A stretch of 64,000 nt of DNA, taken from positions 1-64,000 of the forward strand of contig DATAXD010000070.1 in the NCBI GenBank assembly GCA_036266835.1, in the 5' to 3' direction. Source of the DNA: Galbitalea sp036266835. Its GTDB lineage: Bacteria > Actinomycetota > Actinomycetes > Actinomycetales > Microbacteriaceae. Below the pieces are notes generated by a model. It saw nothing but the letters and a program-made list of their open reading frames with translations, was not told the DNA's origin and searched no databases. A program made the translations under genes and the position numbers. Within the stretch, counting starts at the first letter, position 1; the number at the start of each line of letters is the position of its first letter. Positions 25,331 through 34,518 of the stretch are shown one piece after another.

Positions 25331-26656
25331 ATGAAATCGGTAGCGGTCGCGATCGAAGACGCGTCCCCGAGCGGCATTGCGGGCACGATCGCGCGGCTCA
25401 TCGCATCCGGCGATCTTGCGCCTGGCGACCGGTTGCCGACAGTTCGCGAGCTTGCCGCCGACCTCGGCGTCAGCCCGGCGACCGTGAGTCATGCGTGGCA
25501 GGCTCTCTCCGGCGTCGGCCTCATCATCTCGCGTGGCCGGAGTGGATCGTTCGTGCGTGCGGAACGCACCACCTGGCTTCCGCCGAGGAGCCGCAGCCTG
25601 ACCGAACTTCCGGATGCCCGGCTCGATCTCTCGACCGGGACGCCCGATCCGCTGCTGCTGCCCGACCTTGGGCCCGCGCTGTCGCGGGTATCCAGCCGGG
25701 CGGCGACGCTCAGCTACTTCAACGACCCGGTCATCCCCGAACTCGAGGCGCTTCTGCTGTCGTCGTGGCCGTTCGACCCGGGAACGCTCACGATTGTCGA
25801 CGGGGCAATGGATGCGATCTCCCGCACCCTCGACCTGTTACTCAAGTTCGGAGACCGGGTCGCGGTCGAGAATCCCGGTTTTCCGCCGGTCTTCGACCTG
25901 CTCGAGCACTACGGAACCGAAAGAATCCCCGTTGAGCTCGACGGCGAAGGGATGCGGCCCGATGCCCTGTTCGACGCGCTGCGCCAGTCGCCAGCGGCCA
26001 TTTTCCTGCAGCCGCGGACGCAGAATCCGTCGGGCGTTTCGATGACCGTCGAGCGGGCGCGCGAACTCGCGAGGGTCATCCGCTCCTCGCATGGCGCCGA
26101 ACACACGATGGTGATCGAGGATGACCACTCGGGCGAGATCTCGTCGGCTGGGGATGTCTCGCTCGGGACGTTCCTGCCCGACCGCGTCATCCACATCCGC
26201 AGCTTCTCGAAGTCGCACGGACCCGACCTCCGGATCGCGGCAATCGGCGGCCCGAAGAAGTTCATGGATCGCTTCATCGCCAGGCGAATCCTGGGGCCGG
26301 GCTGGACGTCGCGGATGCTGCAGACGATCCTGTTCGACCTGTTGACCGAGCAGGAAACCGTGGCGCAGGTCGCTCGCGCGCGCACCGCGTACCGCGAGCG
26401 GCAGGAGGCGATCGCTGCGGCGCTCGCTGGCAACGGGCATCGGATTGCCGTTGCGGACGGCATCAATCTCTGGCTCGCGGTCGAGGACGAACGCGATGCG
26501 GTCGTGCAGCTCGCCGCCGGCGGGATTCGCGTTGCTGCGGGCACTCCGTTCCTGGCCACCCCGGGCGGACAGTTCATCCGGGTAACCGCGGGGCAAATTC
26601 GCGAGGATTTCGAGGCCGTCGGCGCCCAGCTGGCGACCGCCGCCGCGCGGTCCTAG
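25331..26656 (+). CDS. MocR-family transcriptional regulator (GntR-aminotransferase fusion)
   Basis: 441 residues: an N-terminal GntR winged helix (about 1-75; DRLPTVRELAADLGVSPATV) fused to a fold-type I aminotransferase domain that binds PLP through K294 in SFSKSHGPDLR. MocR proteins such as PdxR and GabR sense PLP or PLP-amino acid adducts. Since the divergent operon ends in beta-amino acid metabolism, a GabR-like response to beta-alanine/PLP is a reasonable inference. Start ATG at 25331 with AGGGGAA upstream. Confidence 0.9.
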   Translation: MKSVAVAIEDASPSGIAGTIARLIASGDLAPGDRLPTVRELAADLGVSPATVSHAWQALSGVGLIISRGRSGSFVRAERTTWLPPRSRSLTELPDARLDLSTGTPDPLLLPDLGPALSRVSSRAATLSYFNDPVIPELEALLLSSWPFDPGTLTIVDGAMDAISRTLDLLLKFGDRVAVENPGFPPVFDLLEHYGTERIPVELDGEGMRPDALFDALRQSPAAIFLQPRTQNPSGVSMTVERARELARVIRSSHGAEHTMVIEDDHSGEISSAGDVSLGTFLPDRVIHIRSFSKSHGPDLRIAAIGGPKKFMDRFIARRILGPGWTSRMLQTILFDLLTEQETVAQVARARTAYRERQEAIAAALAGNGHRIAVADGINLWLAVEDERDAVVQLAAGGIRVAAGTPFLATPGGQFIRVTAGQIREDFEAVGAQLATAAARS

Positions 26657-26674
26657 TGGCAAGGGGGCAGAAGG

Positions 26675-27658
26675 ATGACGATGAAAGCCTGGCAGGTCGA
26701 ACGACTCGGTGAGCCGCGAGAAGTGATGAATCTCGTCGACGCGGAGATTCCCGTCGTCGCACCGGATGAGGTGCTCGTGAAAGCGCGGGCCGTCGCCATC
26801 AACTTTCCCGACGTACTCCTGGCCAGGGGCGAGTATCAGGTGAAGCCCGAACTGCCGTTCACGCCGGGTCTTGAACTGTGCGGCACGGTCATCGAGGTCG
26901 GCAGCGAGGTCGCCAACGTTACCGTCGGTTCGCGCGTCGTCGGATCGAAAATCGGCCTGCTGTCCGAGTATTCGGTGCTCGCCGGATCCGCGGTGTTCCC
27001 GGCTCCCGAGGCGCTCTCGGATGTTGAGGCCTCCGCTCTCTTCATCGGTTACCAGACCGGCTACTTCGGGCTGTACCGGCGTGCTGCACTCCAACCCGGC
27101 GAAACGCTTCTCGTCCATGCAGCTGCCGGTGGCGTCGGCACGGCCGCCGTTCAACTCGGCAAGGCGATGGGCGCGCGGGTCGTCGGGGTAGTCGGCTCGG
27201 CGGCCAAAATCGAGGTCGCGACCAAAGCCGGCGCGGACGTTGTCATCGACCGCTCGGTCGATGACTTCGTCACGATCGTCAACGACCTCACCGATGGCAA
27301 CGGCGCGGATGTCATCTACGACCCGGTCGGCGGCGACGTCTTCGAGCGCTCGACGAAGTGCATTGCTTTTGAAGGACGAATCGTCGTCGTCGGCTTCGCC
27401 AGCGGCACGATCGGGGCAGCGAAGCTCAATCACGCGCTGGTGAAGAACTACGGCATCCTCGGCCTTCACTGGGGGCTGTACACGACGAGGGCGCCGGAGC
27501 TCGTTGCCGAAGTGCACGCCGAACTCACCCGACTCGCACAGGCCGGGGCGATTCGACCGATCATCGGCGAGGTCTTTCCGTTCGCGAAGGCGGCGGAGGC
27601 CGTGCAGAAGGTCGCGACCGGGACGACCGTCGGCCGCTCGGTTGTGACGATCGCCTAG
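26675..27658 (+). CDS. Zinc-independent MDR-family NADPH:quinone oxidoreductase
   Basis: 327-residue quinone-reductase branch of the medium-chain dehydrogenase/reductase superfamily: ARAVAINFPDVLLARGEY, FTPGLELCGTVIEVG, nucleotide-binding motif AAAGGVGTAAVQLGKAMGA (about 149-167), and the C-terminal VGRSVVTIA. No zinc-ligand set is seen. Start ATG at 26675 or 26681, just after AAGGGGG. It lies 18 bp after the MocR gene in the same direction, so possibly co-transcribed. Confidence 0.9.
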   Translation: MTMKAWQVERLGEPREVMNLVDAEIPVVAPDEVLVKARAVAINFPDVLLARGEYQVKPELPFTPGLELCGTVIEVGSEVANVTVGSRVVGSKIGLLSEYSVLAGSAVFPAPEALSDVEASALFIGYQTGYFGLYRRAALQPGETLLVHAAAGGVGTAAVQLGKAMGARVVGVVGSAAKIEVATKAGADVVIDRSVDDFVTIVNDLTDGNGADVIYDPVGGDVFERSTKCIAFEGRIVVVGFASGTIGAAKLNHALVKNYGILGLHWGLYTTRAPELVAEVHAELTRLAQAGAIRPIIGEVFPFAKAAEAVQKVATGTTVGRSVVTIA

Positions 27659-27683
27659 TTGGCTCATTTTGAGAGCCACCGGT

Positions 27684-28415
27684 TCAACCCAGTGGCACCG
27701 TCTGCTCGAGGTACGTGGCGTCACGGTCGTAAAGGGCAGCATGGTCGTTCAGCTCCGCCTTACCTATCTCCAATGCCTTCGAGCGCGAAAAGGTCGCGAG
27801 GTCGCGAAGCCGCTCGACTGCGACCAGGATCACTTCTTCCACACGGAGATCGCTGCCATATCGGTCGAGCATCAGTTGGATGCGGCGTTCCCACTGGTCT
27901 TCGCCCGGAGCTCCTTCGTGCGGCTCGGTCGTCAGCGGCACCATGCGCGTGGCGAGGTAGGCCAGATCCCACACGCGGGGGCCCGGCGAGCACAGGTCGA
28001 AATCAATGACTCCCACCACGTGGCCGTCCCGGAACGCAAGGTTGTGCGGAGCGAAGTCATTGTGGCAAATGACCTCGAATGGCGCGTGCGCCGCCGACTG
28101 CCACACCGCACTCGCGCTATTAGACCCGGTGGACGCGTCATGCAGCGCTCGCAAGCGGGTGGCCGCCTCCCCGAGCGCCGAATCGGCCCAGACCCAGTCG
28201 GGCAACGGGTATTCGGGCACTTCTCCTTCAACGAATGTGAGTACTTCGCGATCGCCCTCGATGCTCAACGGGCGCGGAACCCCGGTGACCCCGGCATCCC
28301 AGAGTTGCGTGAGGTAACGGTGCACCGTCGGAGTCCACGGCCCCGCGAGACGCGTCACGGTATTGCCGATGCGACGCACCGAGTTCATGTTTCCGCCGCC
28401 GAGCTCCCAGTCCAC
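27684..28415 (-). CDS. Aminoglycoside phosphotransferase/choline kinase-like protein
   Basis: 243-residue APH-fold kinase with the Brenner motif ICHNDFAPHNLAF and metal-binding GVIDFDLCSPGPR; the usual N-terminal Gly loop is shortened. Start GTG at 28415 (alternative ATG at residue 10). These orphan enzymes phosphorylate choline, sugars or antibiotics; the substrate cannot be predicted. Convergent with the quinone reductase gene (25-bp gap) and divergent from the acyl-CoA dehydrogenase. Confidence 0.8.
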   Translation of the reverse strand: MDWELGGGNMNSVRRIGNTVTRLAGPWTPTVHRYLTQLWDAGVTGVPRPLSIEGDREVLTFVEGEVPEYPLPDWVWADSALGEAATRLRALHDASTGSNSASAVWQSAAHAPFEVICHNDFAPHNLAFRDGHVVGVIDFDLCSPGPRVWDLAYLATRMVPLTTEPHEGAPGEDQWERRIQLMLDRYGSDLRVEEVILVAVERLRDLATFSRSKALEIGKAELNDHAALYDRDATYLEQTVPLG

Positions 28416-28464
28416 AACGCCACGCTAGCCCGAACCGGCACCGGCGGAGAGTTTCGGCGGGGAG

Positions 28465-28480
28465 CATACCGCGTGGTATG
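28465..28480. promoter_or_regulatory. Operator-like palindrome before the acyl-CoA dehydrogenase
   Basis: CATACCGCGTGGTATG, 6-bp perfect arms around a 4-nt centre, directly followed by TAATTA and then the ATG at 28491. The form is that of TetR-family operators, and its right arm overlaps a possible -10 element (TATGTAAT). No TetR gene is adjacent, so the regulator would be encoded elsewhere. Confidence 0.45.
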
Positions 28481-28490
28481 TAATTAGGTC

Positions 28491-29690
28491 ATGACGATCA
28501 CCGATGTCCCACGCACCCGAAGCATCCTCGAGAGCGACTTCTACTTCTTCCAGGACCAGCTGAGCGACCGGGAGAACGAACGCGTCCTTCAGATCCGTTC
28601 GTTCTTCGAGACCGAGGTCGCACCGATCGCCAACGACTACTGGGCGCGCGCCGAGATGCCGTTCCAGCTCGTCCCCGGGATTGCGGCCCTCGGCATCTTT
28701 GGGCCCGAGTGGGAAGAATCCGGACACTTCGCCAACAGCGCGGTCTTCCGGGGCTGGTCGGGCCTGGAGATGGCACGCATCGACTCGTCGCTGACGACAT
28801 TCGCCGGCGTGCAGGGCGGCCTCGCAATGGGCGCTTTGGGAGTCGGAGGATCGGATGAGCAGCGCGCGTACTGGCTGCCGAAGCTCGCATCCGGCGAGGT
28901 TATGGGCTCGTTCGGTCTCACCGAGCCACTCTCCGGCTCCGACACCGCGCGAGGCCTGAAGACCACGGCCGAGCGCACGGGCGATAAGTGGATTCTCAAC
29001 GGCGCAAAACGCTGGATCGGCAACGCCACTTTCGCGAACATCGTGATCATCTGGGCACGGGACATCGCCGACGACAAGGTCAAGGGATTCATCGTTCGTA
29101 CCGACACGCCCGGTTTCACCGCCACGAAGATCGAGGACAAACAAGCCCTGCGCATCGTTCAGAACGCCGACATCACACTGACGGATGTCCAAGTCGCCGA
29201 AGAGGATCGCCTCCAGAAGATCGACGGATTCCGCGATCTCGCAGTAGTCCTCAGACTCACCCGCGCGGGCGTCGCCTGGCAGGCGGTCGGCAACTCGATC
29301 GGGGCATACGAGGCGGCCGTCCACTACTCGAAGGAACGGATGCAGTTCGGCAAGCCGATCGGCAGCTTCCAGCTGATCCAGGACCTGCTCGCGCAGTCCC
29401 TGGGCAACATCACGGCGAGCATCGCCATGTGCATGCAGGTGTCGAGACTGCTCGACGAGGACCGCCAGACGGATGCCCAATCCGCACTCGCGAAGGCGTT
29501 CGTCACCTCGAAGGCTCGCGAAACGGTTTCGCTGTGTCGCGAGGCGCTCGGCGGAAACGGCATCGTGCTCGAGCACGGCGTCGCAAAACCCTTCGCGGAC
29601 GCTGAAGCGATCTACACGTTCGAGGGCACGAAGCAGATGAACACGCTCATTGTGGGCAAGGCGATCACCGGCCTCAGCGCGTTCGTTTAG
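28491..29690 (+). CDS. Acyl-CoA dehydrogenase (glutaryl-CoA dehydrogenase-like)
   Basis: 399-residue FAD enzyme: FGLTEPLSGSDTARGL (FAD/substrate motif), WIGNATFANIVIIWARD, ERMQFGKPIGSFQLIQDLLA, LGGNGIVLEHGVAK and catalytic Glu in YTFEGTKQMN. The C-terminal arrangement is closest to the glutaryl-CoA dehydrogenase branch; whether it also decarboxylates cannot be seen. ATG at 28491 follows the CATACC/GGTATG palindrome. Convergent with the transglutaminase gene, 8 bp apart. Confidence 0.9.
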   Translation: MTITDVPRTRSILESDFYFFQDQLSDRENERVLQIRSFFETEVAPIANDYWARAEMPFQLVPGIAALGIFGPEWEESGHFANSAVFRGWSGLEMARIDSSLTTFAGVQGGLAMGALGVGGSDEQRAYWLPKLASGEVMGSFGLTEPLSGSDTARGLKTTAERTGDKWILNGAKRWIGNATFANIVIIWARDIADDKVKGFIVRTDTPGFTATKIEDKQALRIVQNADITLTDVQVAEEDRLQKIDGFRDLAVVLRLTRAGVAWQAVGNSIGAYEAAVHYSKERMQFGKPIGSFQLIQDLLAQSLGNITASIAMCMQVSRLLDEDRQTDAQSALAKAFVTSKARETVSLCREALGGNGIVLEHGVAKPFADAEAIYTFEGTKQMNTLIVGKAITGLSAFV

Positions 29691-29698
29691 GCATACAG

Positions 29699-31987
29699 CT
29701 AAGCCCGCTGGCCGCTGCGGCCGACCAACCGGTCAACAAGGGTCGGCGGGATCACGGTCGCCGAAATCCGGCTGGCGAGAGCGGATGCCCGCCGCAGCCC
29801 GCGCAGCACGGTCGACAGCTGACGTGCCATCCGCTCGCCGTTGTACCGGTAGGCGGGAACTCCGTACGACTCGTCTTCGACGAGGTCGAGCAACTCACCT
29901 AGCGCAACGCTCGCCGCGCCCGTTCGCCGCGGCGTTCGATCGAGATAGGACTCGAGCCTCTTCGACAGCTCGGCGGGCGTGAGCGACTCACGCGAATCGA
30001 TGCCGAGGTCGCGCGCGGACTCGCGCAGCTCCTGCCACGACCATCCGGCCGGGTCGATGCTCTGTCGGATGCGGTCCAGCCGGCGGCGACGAATCGTGAT
30101 TCGGATGATCGCCGGTGTCGCGATCAGCAACAGCACCACCAGGATGCCCAGCCCCCCAAGGCTCGCCGTCGGCCCCGAGGCGGTGAGGCCGAGACCGGAC
30201 GACGGGTTGTTGTCCCCCTGGTTCGGAAGTCTCGGCAGTCGAGTGGGAGCTGATGACGATCCGTCCGTCGGCGAACTGCTCGAGGGTCCGGTCGGCGTTA
30301 CACCGCCGCCGAGGCCCGGCGCCGACGGAAAGTTTGGCTCGAAGCCCTTGCTCGGCGTCGGCTCGAACCGCACCCAGCCAACGCCCCGGAAATAGAGTTC
30401 GGGCCACGCGTGCATGTCGCTCGTCGAGACCTCGTAAATGGCCGTCTTGCCGTTGCCGGGATAGGTCAGTTTGCCGGGCAGGAATCCGACTGCGACGCGC
30501 GAGGGAATCCCGAGGGTACGCGCCATGATCGCCATGGCCGTCGCGAAATGCACGCAGTACCCGCTCTTGGCCTTGAGGAATGGCGCGATGACATCGAGGC
30601 CGGTGCCGTCGTAGCCCTCCCTGGCCGGAGCCTTGGTGGAGTAGGTGAACGTGCCGCCCCTGAACCAGTCCTGCAGCGCGACCGCCTTGTCAAAATCCGT
30701 CTTGGCGTTCCCGACAACCTTCTTTGCTGTCGCGGCGATGATCGGGTCGAGCCCGGACGGCACTTTTGCCAGCGGGTTGGATTTCGACTTCTGGGTGCCC
30801 GCCGCCTCGAGCTGTTGGGTCGTTGGTTCGATGTCGAGGCTGTGGACGGAGTAGCGCTGGTCTGCGGTTGAGGCATCGACGGAACGAATTGCCAGGGAGC
30901 TGGACTGCCAGCGCCACGTTCCGGAGAGCCCCGTCACACTGAGCGGAGCATATGGAACCGGTAGCCAGGGGCTCTGCGCATTGGCCACCTGAACCGCAGT
31001 GGTCACACTCTGCACCTTGATGGGCGGTGTCAACCCGGAAGCCGTGCCGACGTTCTTCACCGAATGCGACGAGAGCAACTTTGGTGTCGACGGCGCCCAC
31101 GAACTGCCGTCGAACCTGTCGAGGGTGGTCAGCTGCAGATACTCACCCGTCGACGAGGTCGTCGTGTAGCTCAACGCGGGCGTCGAATCCGAGTTCCGCA
31201 GGTCGTTACCGAGGTTGACGATCGGGTTGATCGTCGATGCGAGCGGGCCGAGTCCGGATCCGGTCGTGCCGCCTGGCGTCACTGACGGAAGCACCAGTGG
31301 CGCGATGAGTGCGCCGAGAACCGCGACGACTCCCGCCGACAACGCGACGGCGGGCTGGATCCGCTGCCCACGGGCGAGAATTACCAGCAGGTAAGCGATG
31401 GCCGTCAGCTCGAAGGTGAAGCCGTCGGCGAGGCTCGCGATGATGAAGCTCGGGATCACGACAACGACCAGCAGCGGTATTCCGACGAGTGCTGGCGCGC
31501 GCAGCCAGATAGCCACGGCATCCATCCCGATCGCGATTCCCGCGACGGCGAGGCAAATCAGAAACTGGATGCCGGATGTCGCAAACGCCGGCAGCGTCTG
31601 TCGCGCAATCGAGTCGTTGCCGGTTTGGATGAGCGCCTGAAACCGCTCGATCGTTGAAGCGGTGGGGACGAACCCCAGGAACGAGTAGTTGGCGCCGAAA
31701 AAGACTGTGAGCGCGATGACCCCGCCGACGATGGCCGCGACGGTGCCGGCCCATCGGCGGCGAGCGTAGAACCGCACCACCGCGGCGACGGTGAAGACGA
31801 TGAACATCACCGCGAACGCCGGGAACCACCAGGTGATGTCTTCGAGCACGTTGTGCAGCCCGGTAATTGCCACCGCGAGTGACAGCAGCAGCAGCGCACT
31901 GAGCTGGACGTCACCGCCCACCGATGTCGCGCCCGAACGAACCCGCGCACCCGCGCGGGCGATCGGCCGTACCGCTGCGACACTCAT
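29699..31987 (-). CDS. TgpA-like membrane transglutaminase (DUF3488/transglutaminase/DUF4129)
   Basis: 762 residues beginning at the ATG at 31987, which overlaps the DUF58 stop (ATGA). About seven transmembrane segments occupy residues 30-260; an external region follows with the transglutaminase core: Cys in SGYCVHFATAMAIMART, His in SDMHAWPELYF, third residue in GWVRFEPTPS, where Glu stands in place of the usual Asp. A further transmembrane helix (GLGILVVLLLIATPAIIRI) precedes a DUF4129-like tail. It belongs to the MoxR-DUF58-TgpA module, thought to act in envelope protein assembly or cross-linking. Confidence 0.88.
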   Translation of the reverse strand: MSVAAVRPIARAGARVRSGATSVGGDVQLSALLLLSLAVAITGLHNVLEDITWWFPAFAVMFIVFTVAAVVRFYARRRWAGTVAAIVGGVIALTVFFGANYSFLGFVPTASTIERFQALIQTGNDSIARQTLPAFATSGIQFLICLAVAGIAIGMDAVAIWLRAPALVGIPLLVVVVIPSFIIASLADGFTFELTAIAYLLVILARGQRIQPAVALSAGVVAVLGALIAPLVLPSVTPGGTTGSGLGPLASTINPIVNLGNDLRNSDSTPALSYTTTSSTGEYLQLTTLDRFDGSSWAPSTPKLLSSHSVKNVGTASGLTPPIKVQSVTTAVQVANAQSPWLPVPYAPLSVTGLSGTWRWQSSSLAIRSVDASTADQRYSVHSLDIEPTTQQLEAAGTQKSKSNPLAKVPSGLDPIIAATAKKVVGNAKTDFDKAVALQDWFRGGTFTYSTKAPAREGYDGTGLDVIAPFLKAKSGYCVHFATAMAIMARTLGIPSRVAVGFLPGKLTYPGNGKTAIYEVSTSDMHAWPELYFRGVGWVRFEPTPSKGFEPNFPSAPGLGGGVTPTGPSSSSPTDGSSSAPTRLPRLPNQGDNNPSSGLGLTASGPTASLGGLGILVVLLLIATPAIIRITIRRRRLDRIRQSIDPAGWSWQELRESARDLGIDSRESLTPAELSKRLESYLDRTPRRTGAASVALGELLDLVEDESYGVPAYRYNGERMARQLSTVLRGLRRASALASRISATVIPPTLVDRLVGRSGQRA

Positions 31988-33360
31988 CGCTCGCTCGTCG
32001 GTGCCTGCTCGGTGACCGTCGACACTCCCGACCAGGCCAGCGCGGGATCGGAGTCTTCGTCGACCAGCACGCAGATCCAGCCCGCCGCCTTCATGGTCTC
32101 CACGACGCCGGGATTCCCGGTATTGATGACGAACGCGACGCCGGGCTCGTACGGCCGGCGATGCGCGGCGATCCAGTTCAGCGACTCGTCCGGCGGATTG
32201 GCGATCACCGCGAAAATCGGTCCGAGCGCGCCGAGTGCACGCTCCTCGGTATCCTCGCCGACGGTCGGTCGAGGCCGGGTGCGCTCGACGCCGGCGAGGC
32301 TGAGCAGGAACTCGATGTCCTGTCCCGAGCCCTGGTTTGCGTCGCCGAGCGGTGCGATTTGGCGCGGCCCAGTTTCCAGAACCTGCACCAGGAATCCGGA
32401 TCGGTGCAGGTGAACCCCGATCGAGGCGATCATGGTGATGGCCCATTCGAACCGGGCGTCCGAGTCCTCGACGGACTCAGCCGCCGGCTGCCCTGTCCCG
32501 AGCGGCTGAGTCGAGTAGCCGTCCGCCCGCGTGTCGAGAATGAGCCGCGCCTCCGGGTAGCTGCGCTGCTCCTCCTGGCGAACCATGAGCTGGCCGTGCC
32601 GGGCGGATGCGCGCCAGTGCACTCGGCGTAGCGCGTCGCCGGTGCGATACTCACGCGTCATCAGGTCGTCGTCGTTACCGATCGCCATGTGCTGGATCAG
32701 GCGCGCGGCGCCCTCCCCGGACACCGCCAGCGACACGCTCTCGCCCAGCGGGATCACCACGGGAATCACGTACAGCGACTGGCTTCCGCCGGCCGTCAAA
32801 CGACCGACGGCCATCCCGAATGGATCGGAGTAGCTCACGTCGAGCGGTCCGATGTCATAGACGCCCCGAACGGATGGCCGCAACGAGTAACCGAGCCGCG
32901 ATTCCTTTGTCGGACGCGCGGCTCCGCCTGGCGGCATTACCGGAAGGAATCCGGGGCCGGCATTGTGCGGGTACCACGGAATCCGGTCCGTCCAGGTCGC
33001 CGCGGGACTGGCAGCACCTGCGGCGTTGTGAATCTCGAGCTCAACGACGGTCGGCCGTCCTGCCGTCACCACCGGCGGCGTGAAGCTGCGCGTCACCGTG
33101 AGCCGAAGGGGGCGCAGCCTCACGATCAGAAATCCGCAGGTCGGCAGCAGCAGTAGGAGGCCGGTAGCGTACAGGAGCTCGGATCGCCCGGTTACATAGG
33201 CGACAACCGTGCAGGCCACTCCGACCAGAATCAGTCCGATGCCCCGGGCCGACGGACGGGTCGAACTCCTGCGAGCGCGAGGCTCGGAGCCGACGCTCGG
33301 ACTCGAAGCGTTGCGCAATCGTGCGGACGTGGAGCTGGTTCCACCATTGGAACGAGGCAT
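31984..33360 (-). CDS. DUF58 domain protein (MoxR-associated, vWA-like)
   Basis: 458 residues with two N-terminal transmembrane helices (GIGLILVGVACTVVAYV; LLYATGLLLLLPTCGFLIV), a beta-rich extracellular part, and the DUF58 hallmark REYRTGDALRRVHWRASAR (about 245-263) followed by a vWA-like region. Start ATG at 33360. It lies between the MoxR ATPase (4-bp gap) and the transglutaminase gene (ATGA overlap), the usual module order. Confidence 0.9.
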   Translation of the reverse strand: MPRSNGGTSSTSARLRNASSPSVGSEPRARRSSTRPSARGIGLILVGVACTVVAYVTGRSELLYATGLLLLLPTCGFLIVRLRPLRLTVTRSFTPPVVTAGRPTVVELEIHNAAGAASPAATWTDRIPWYPHNAGPGFLPVMPPGGAARPTKESRLGYSLRPSVRGVYDIGPLDVSYSDPFGMAVGRLTAGGSQSLYVIPVVIPLGESVSLAVSGEGAARLIQHMAIGNDDDLMTREYRTGDALRRVHWRASARHGQLMVRQEEQRSYPEARLILDTRADGYSTQPLGTGQPAAESVEDSDARFEWAITMIASIGVHLHRSGFLVQVLETGPRQIAPLGDANQGSGQDIEFLLSLAGVERTRPRPTVGEDTEERALGALGPIFAVIANPPDESLNWIAAHRRPYEPGVAFVINTGNPGVVETMKAAGWICVLVDEDSDPALAWSGVSTVTEQAPTSER

Positions 33361-33364
33361 GATC

Positions 33365-34405
33365 TCAGTCGCCGTGTCGCGCGCCCAGCGGGACGGGCGT
33401 CTCCGCCACGATTCGCATCACGATCTCGGCAATCGTTTCTCCGGAGTAGCCGCCGACGGTAACTCCAACACGTCCCGAGGGGATCAACCGATGGCTGAGC
33501 ACGGGAACGGCGAGAGCGTTGAGATCATCCGGCAGCACGAATTCGCGTCCGTCAAGCGCTGCCCGAGCCTTGGAGGCACGGATCAACTGGAGGGTCGCTC
33601 GCGGGCTCGCGCCCAGTCGCAGTTCCGAGTCGCGTCGGGTGGCCTGGGCGATCGCGACACCGTACTGCTCGACGGCGGGGCTCGCAAAGACCGCGCGCGC
33701 GGTTGCGATCATCGAGGAGAGTTCCGCGGCACCGATGACCGGCGTCAGTGCATCCAGAGGACTGGATGTTGCACGGGTGCGCAGCATCTCGATCTCGGAC
33801 TCCTGGTCGGGGTATCCCATCGAGATTCGCGCCATGAATCGGTCCCGCTGGGCTTCGGGCAGAGCGTAGGTGCCTTCCATCTCGATCGGGTTCTGCGTCG
33901 CGACGACGATGAATGGATTGGCGAGCAGGTAGGTCTTGCCGTCGACGGTGACCTGACGCTCTTCCATCGACTCGAGCAGTGCCGACTGGGTCTTCGGGCT
34001 CGCCCGGTTGATCTCGTCGCCGATGACGATGTTGGCGAAAATCGGGCCCGGCTTGAACTCGAATTCGCGGTCGGACTGGTTGAACACCGAGACGCCGGTA
34101 ATGTCGGCGGGCAGCAGGTCGGGCGTGAACTGGATGCGAGACACCGAGCAGTCGACGCTCCGCGCGAGCGCCCGTGCGAGCATCGTCTTGCCCACCCCGG
34201 GGACGTCCTCGATGAGCAGGTGGCCCTCAGCCAGCAGCACGGTCAGTGCGATCTGGATTGCCTCGAGCTTGCCGTCGATCACGGTTGCGATTGTGGAGAC
34301 GATCTCGGCGCTGTGATCCAGAAACTCGTCGATGGGCATGGGATCCGCGGTCGGCAGTGGCACTTCAGCGTGCCCCGGCTCGAACTTCGCGGGGAATGAT
34401 TTCAC
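33365..34405 (-). CDS. MoxR-family AAA+ ATPase
   Basis: 346-residue AAA+ chaperone-like ATPase: Walker A EDVPGVGKTML, MoxR motif RIQFTPDLLPADITG, Walker B ANIVIGDEINRASPKTQSALLE, sensor region VVATQNPIEMEGTYALPEAQ. Start GTG at 34405; an ATG at 34339 is possible but would cut the conserved N-terminal part only slightly. First gene of the MoxR-DUF58-TgpA operon, divergent from cofD. Confidence 0.95.
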   Translation of the reverse strand: MKSFPAKFEPGHAEVPLPTADPMPIDEFLDHSAEIVSTIATVIDGKLEAIQIALTVLLAEGHLLIEDVPGVGKTMLARALARSVDCSVSRIQFTPDLLPADITGVSVFNQSDREFEFKPGPIFANIVIGDEINRASPKTQSALLESMEERQVTVDGKTYLLANPFIVVATQNPIEMEGTYALPEAQRDRFMARISMGYPDQESEIEMLRTRATSSPLDALTPVIGAAELSSMIATARAVFASPAVEQYGVAIAQATRRDSELRLGASPRATLQLIRASKARAALDGREFVLPDDLNALAVPVLSHRLIPSGRVGVTVGGYSGETIAEIVMRIVAETPVPLGARHGD

Positions 34406-34518
34406 TACATGAGTCTGCCAGAATCACCCGAAAACGGAACCGCTGGAAGGTAACGGTACGGATACCGGCCGATCCACGCGAGCCGCCCTAGTCGCGTTCA
34501 GCCAGTAACGTTGCTGCG

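Noticed and set aside
27681..27700. tRNA-like GGTTCAACCC
   Set aside because: No cloverleaf partner or acceptor stem around it; it is the 3' end region of the APH-like gene.
25838..27742. Large minus-strand ORF of 634 codons
   Set aside because: It overlaps the MocR and quinone reductase genes on the other strand and encodes a composition typical of antisense shadows.
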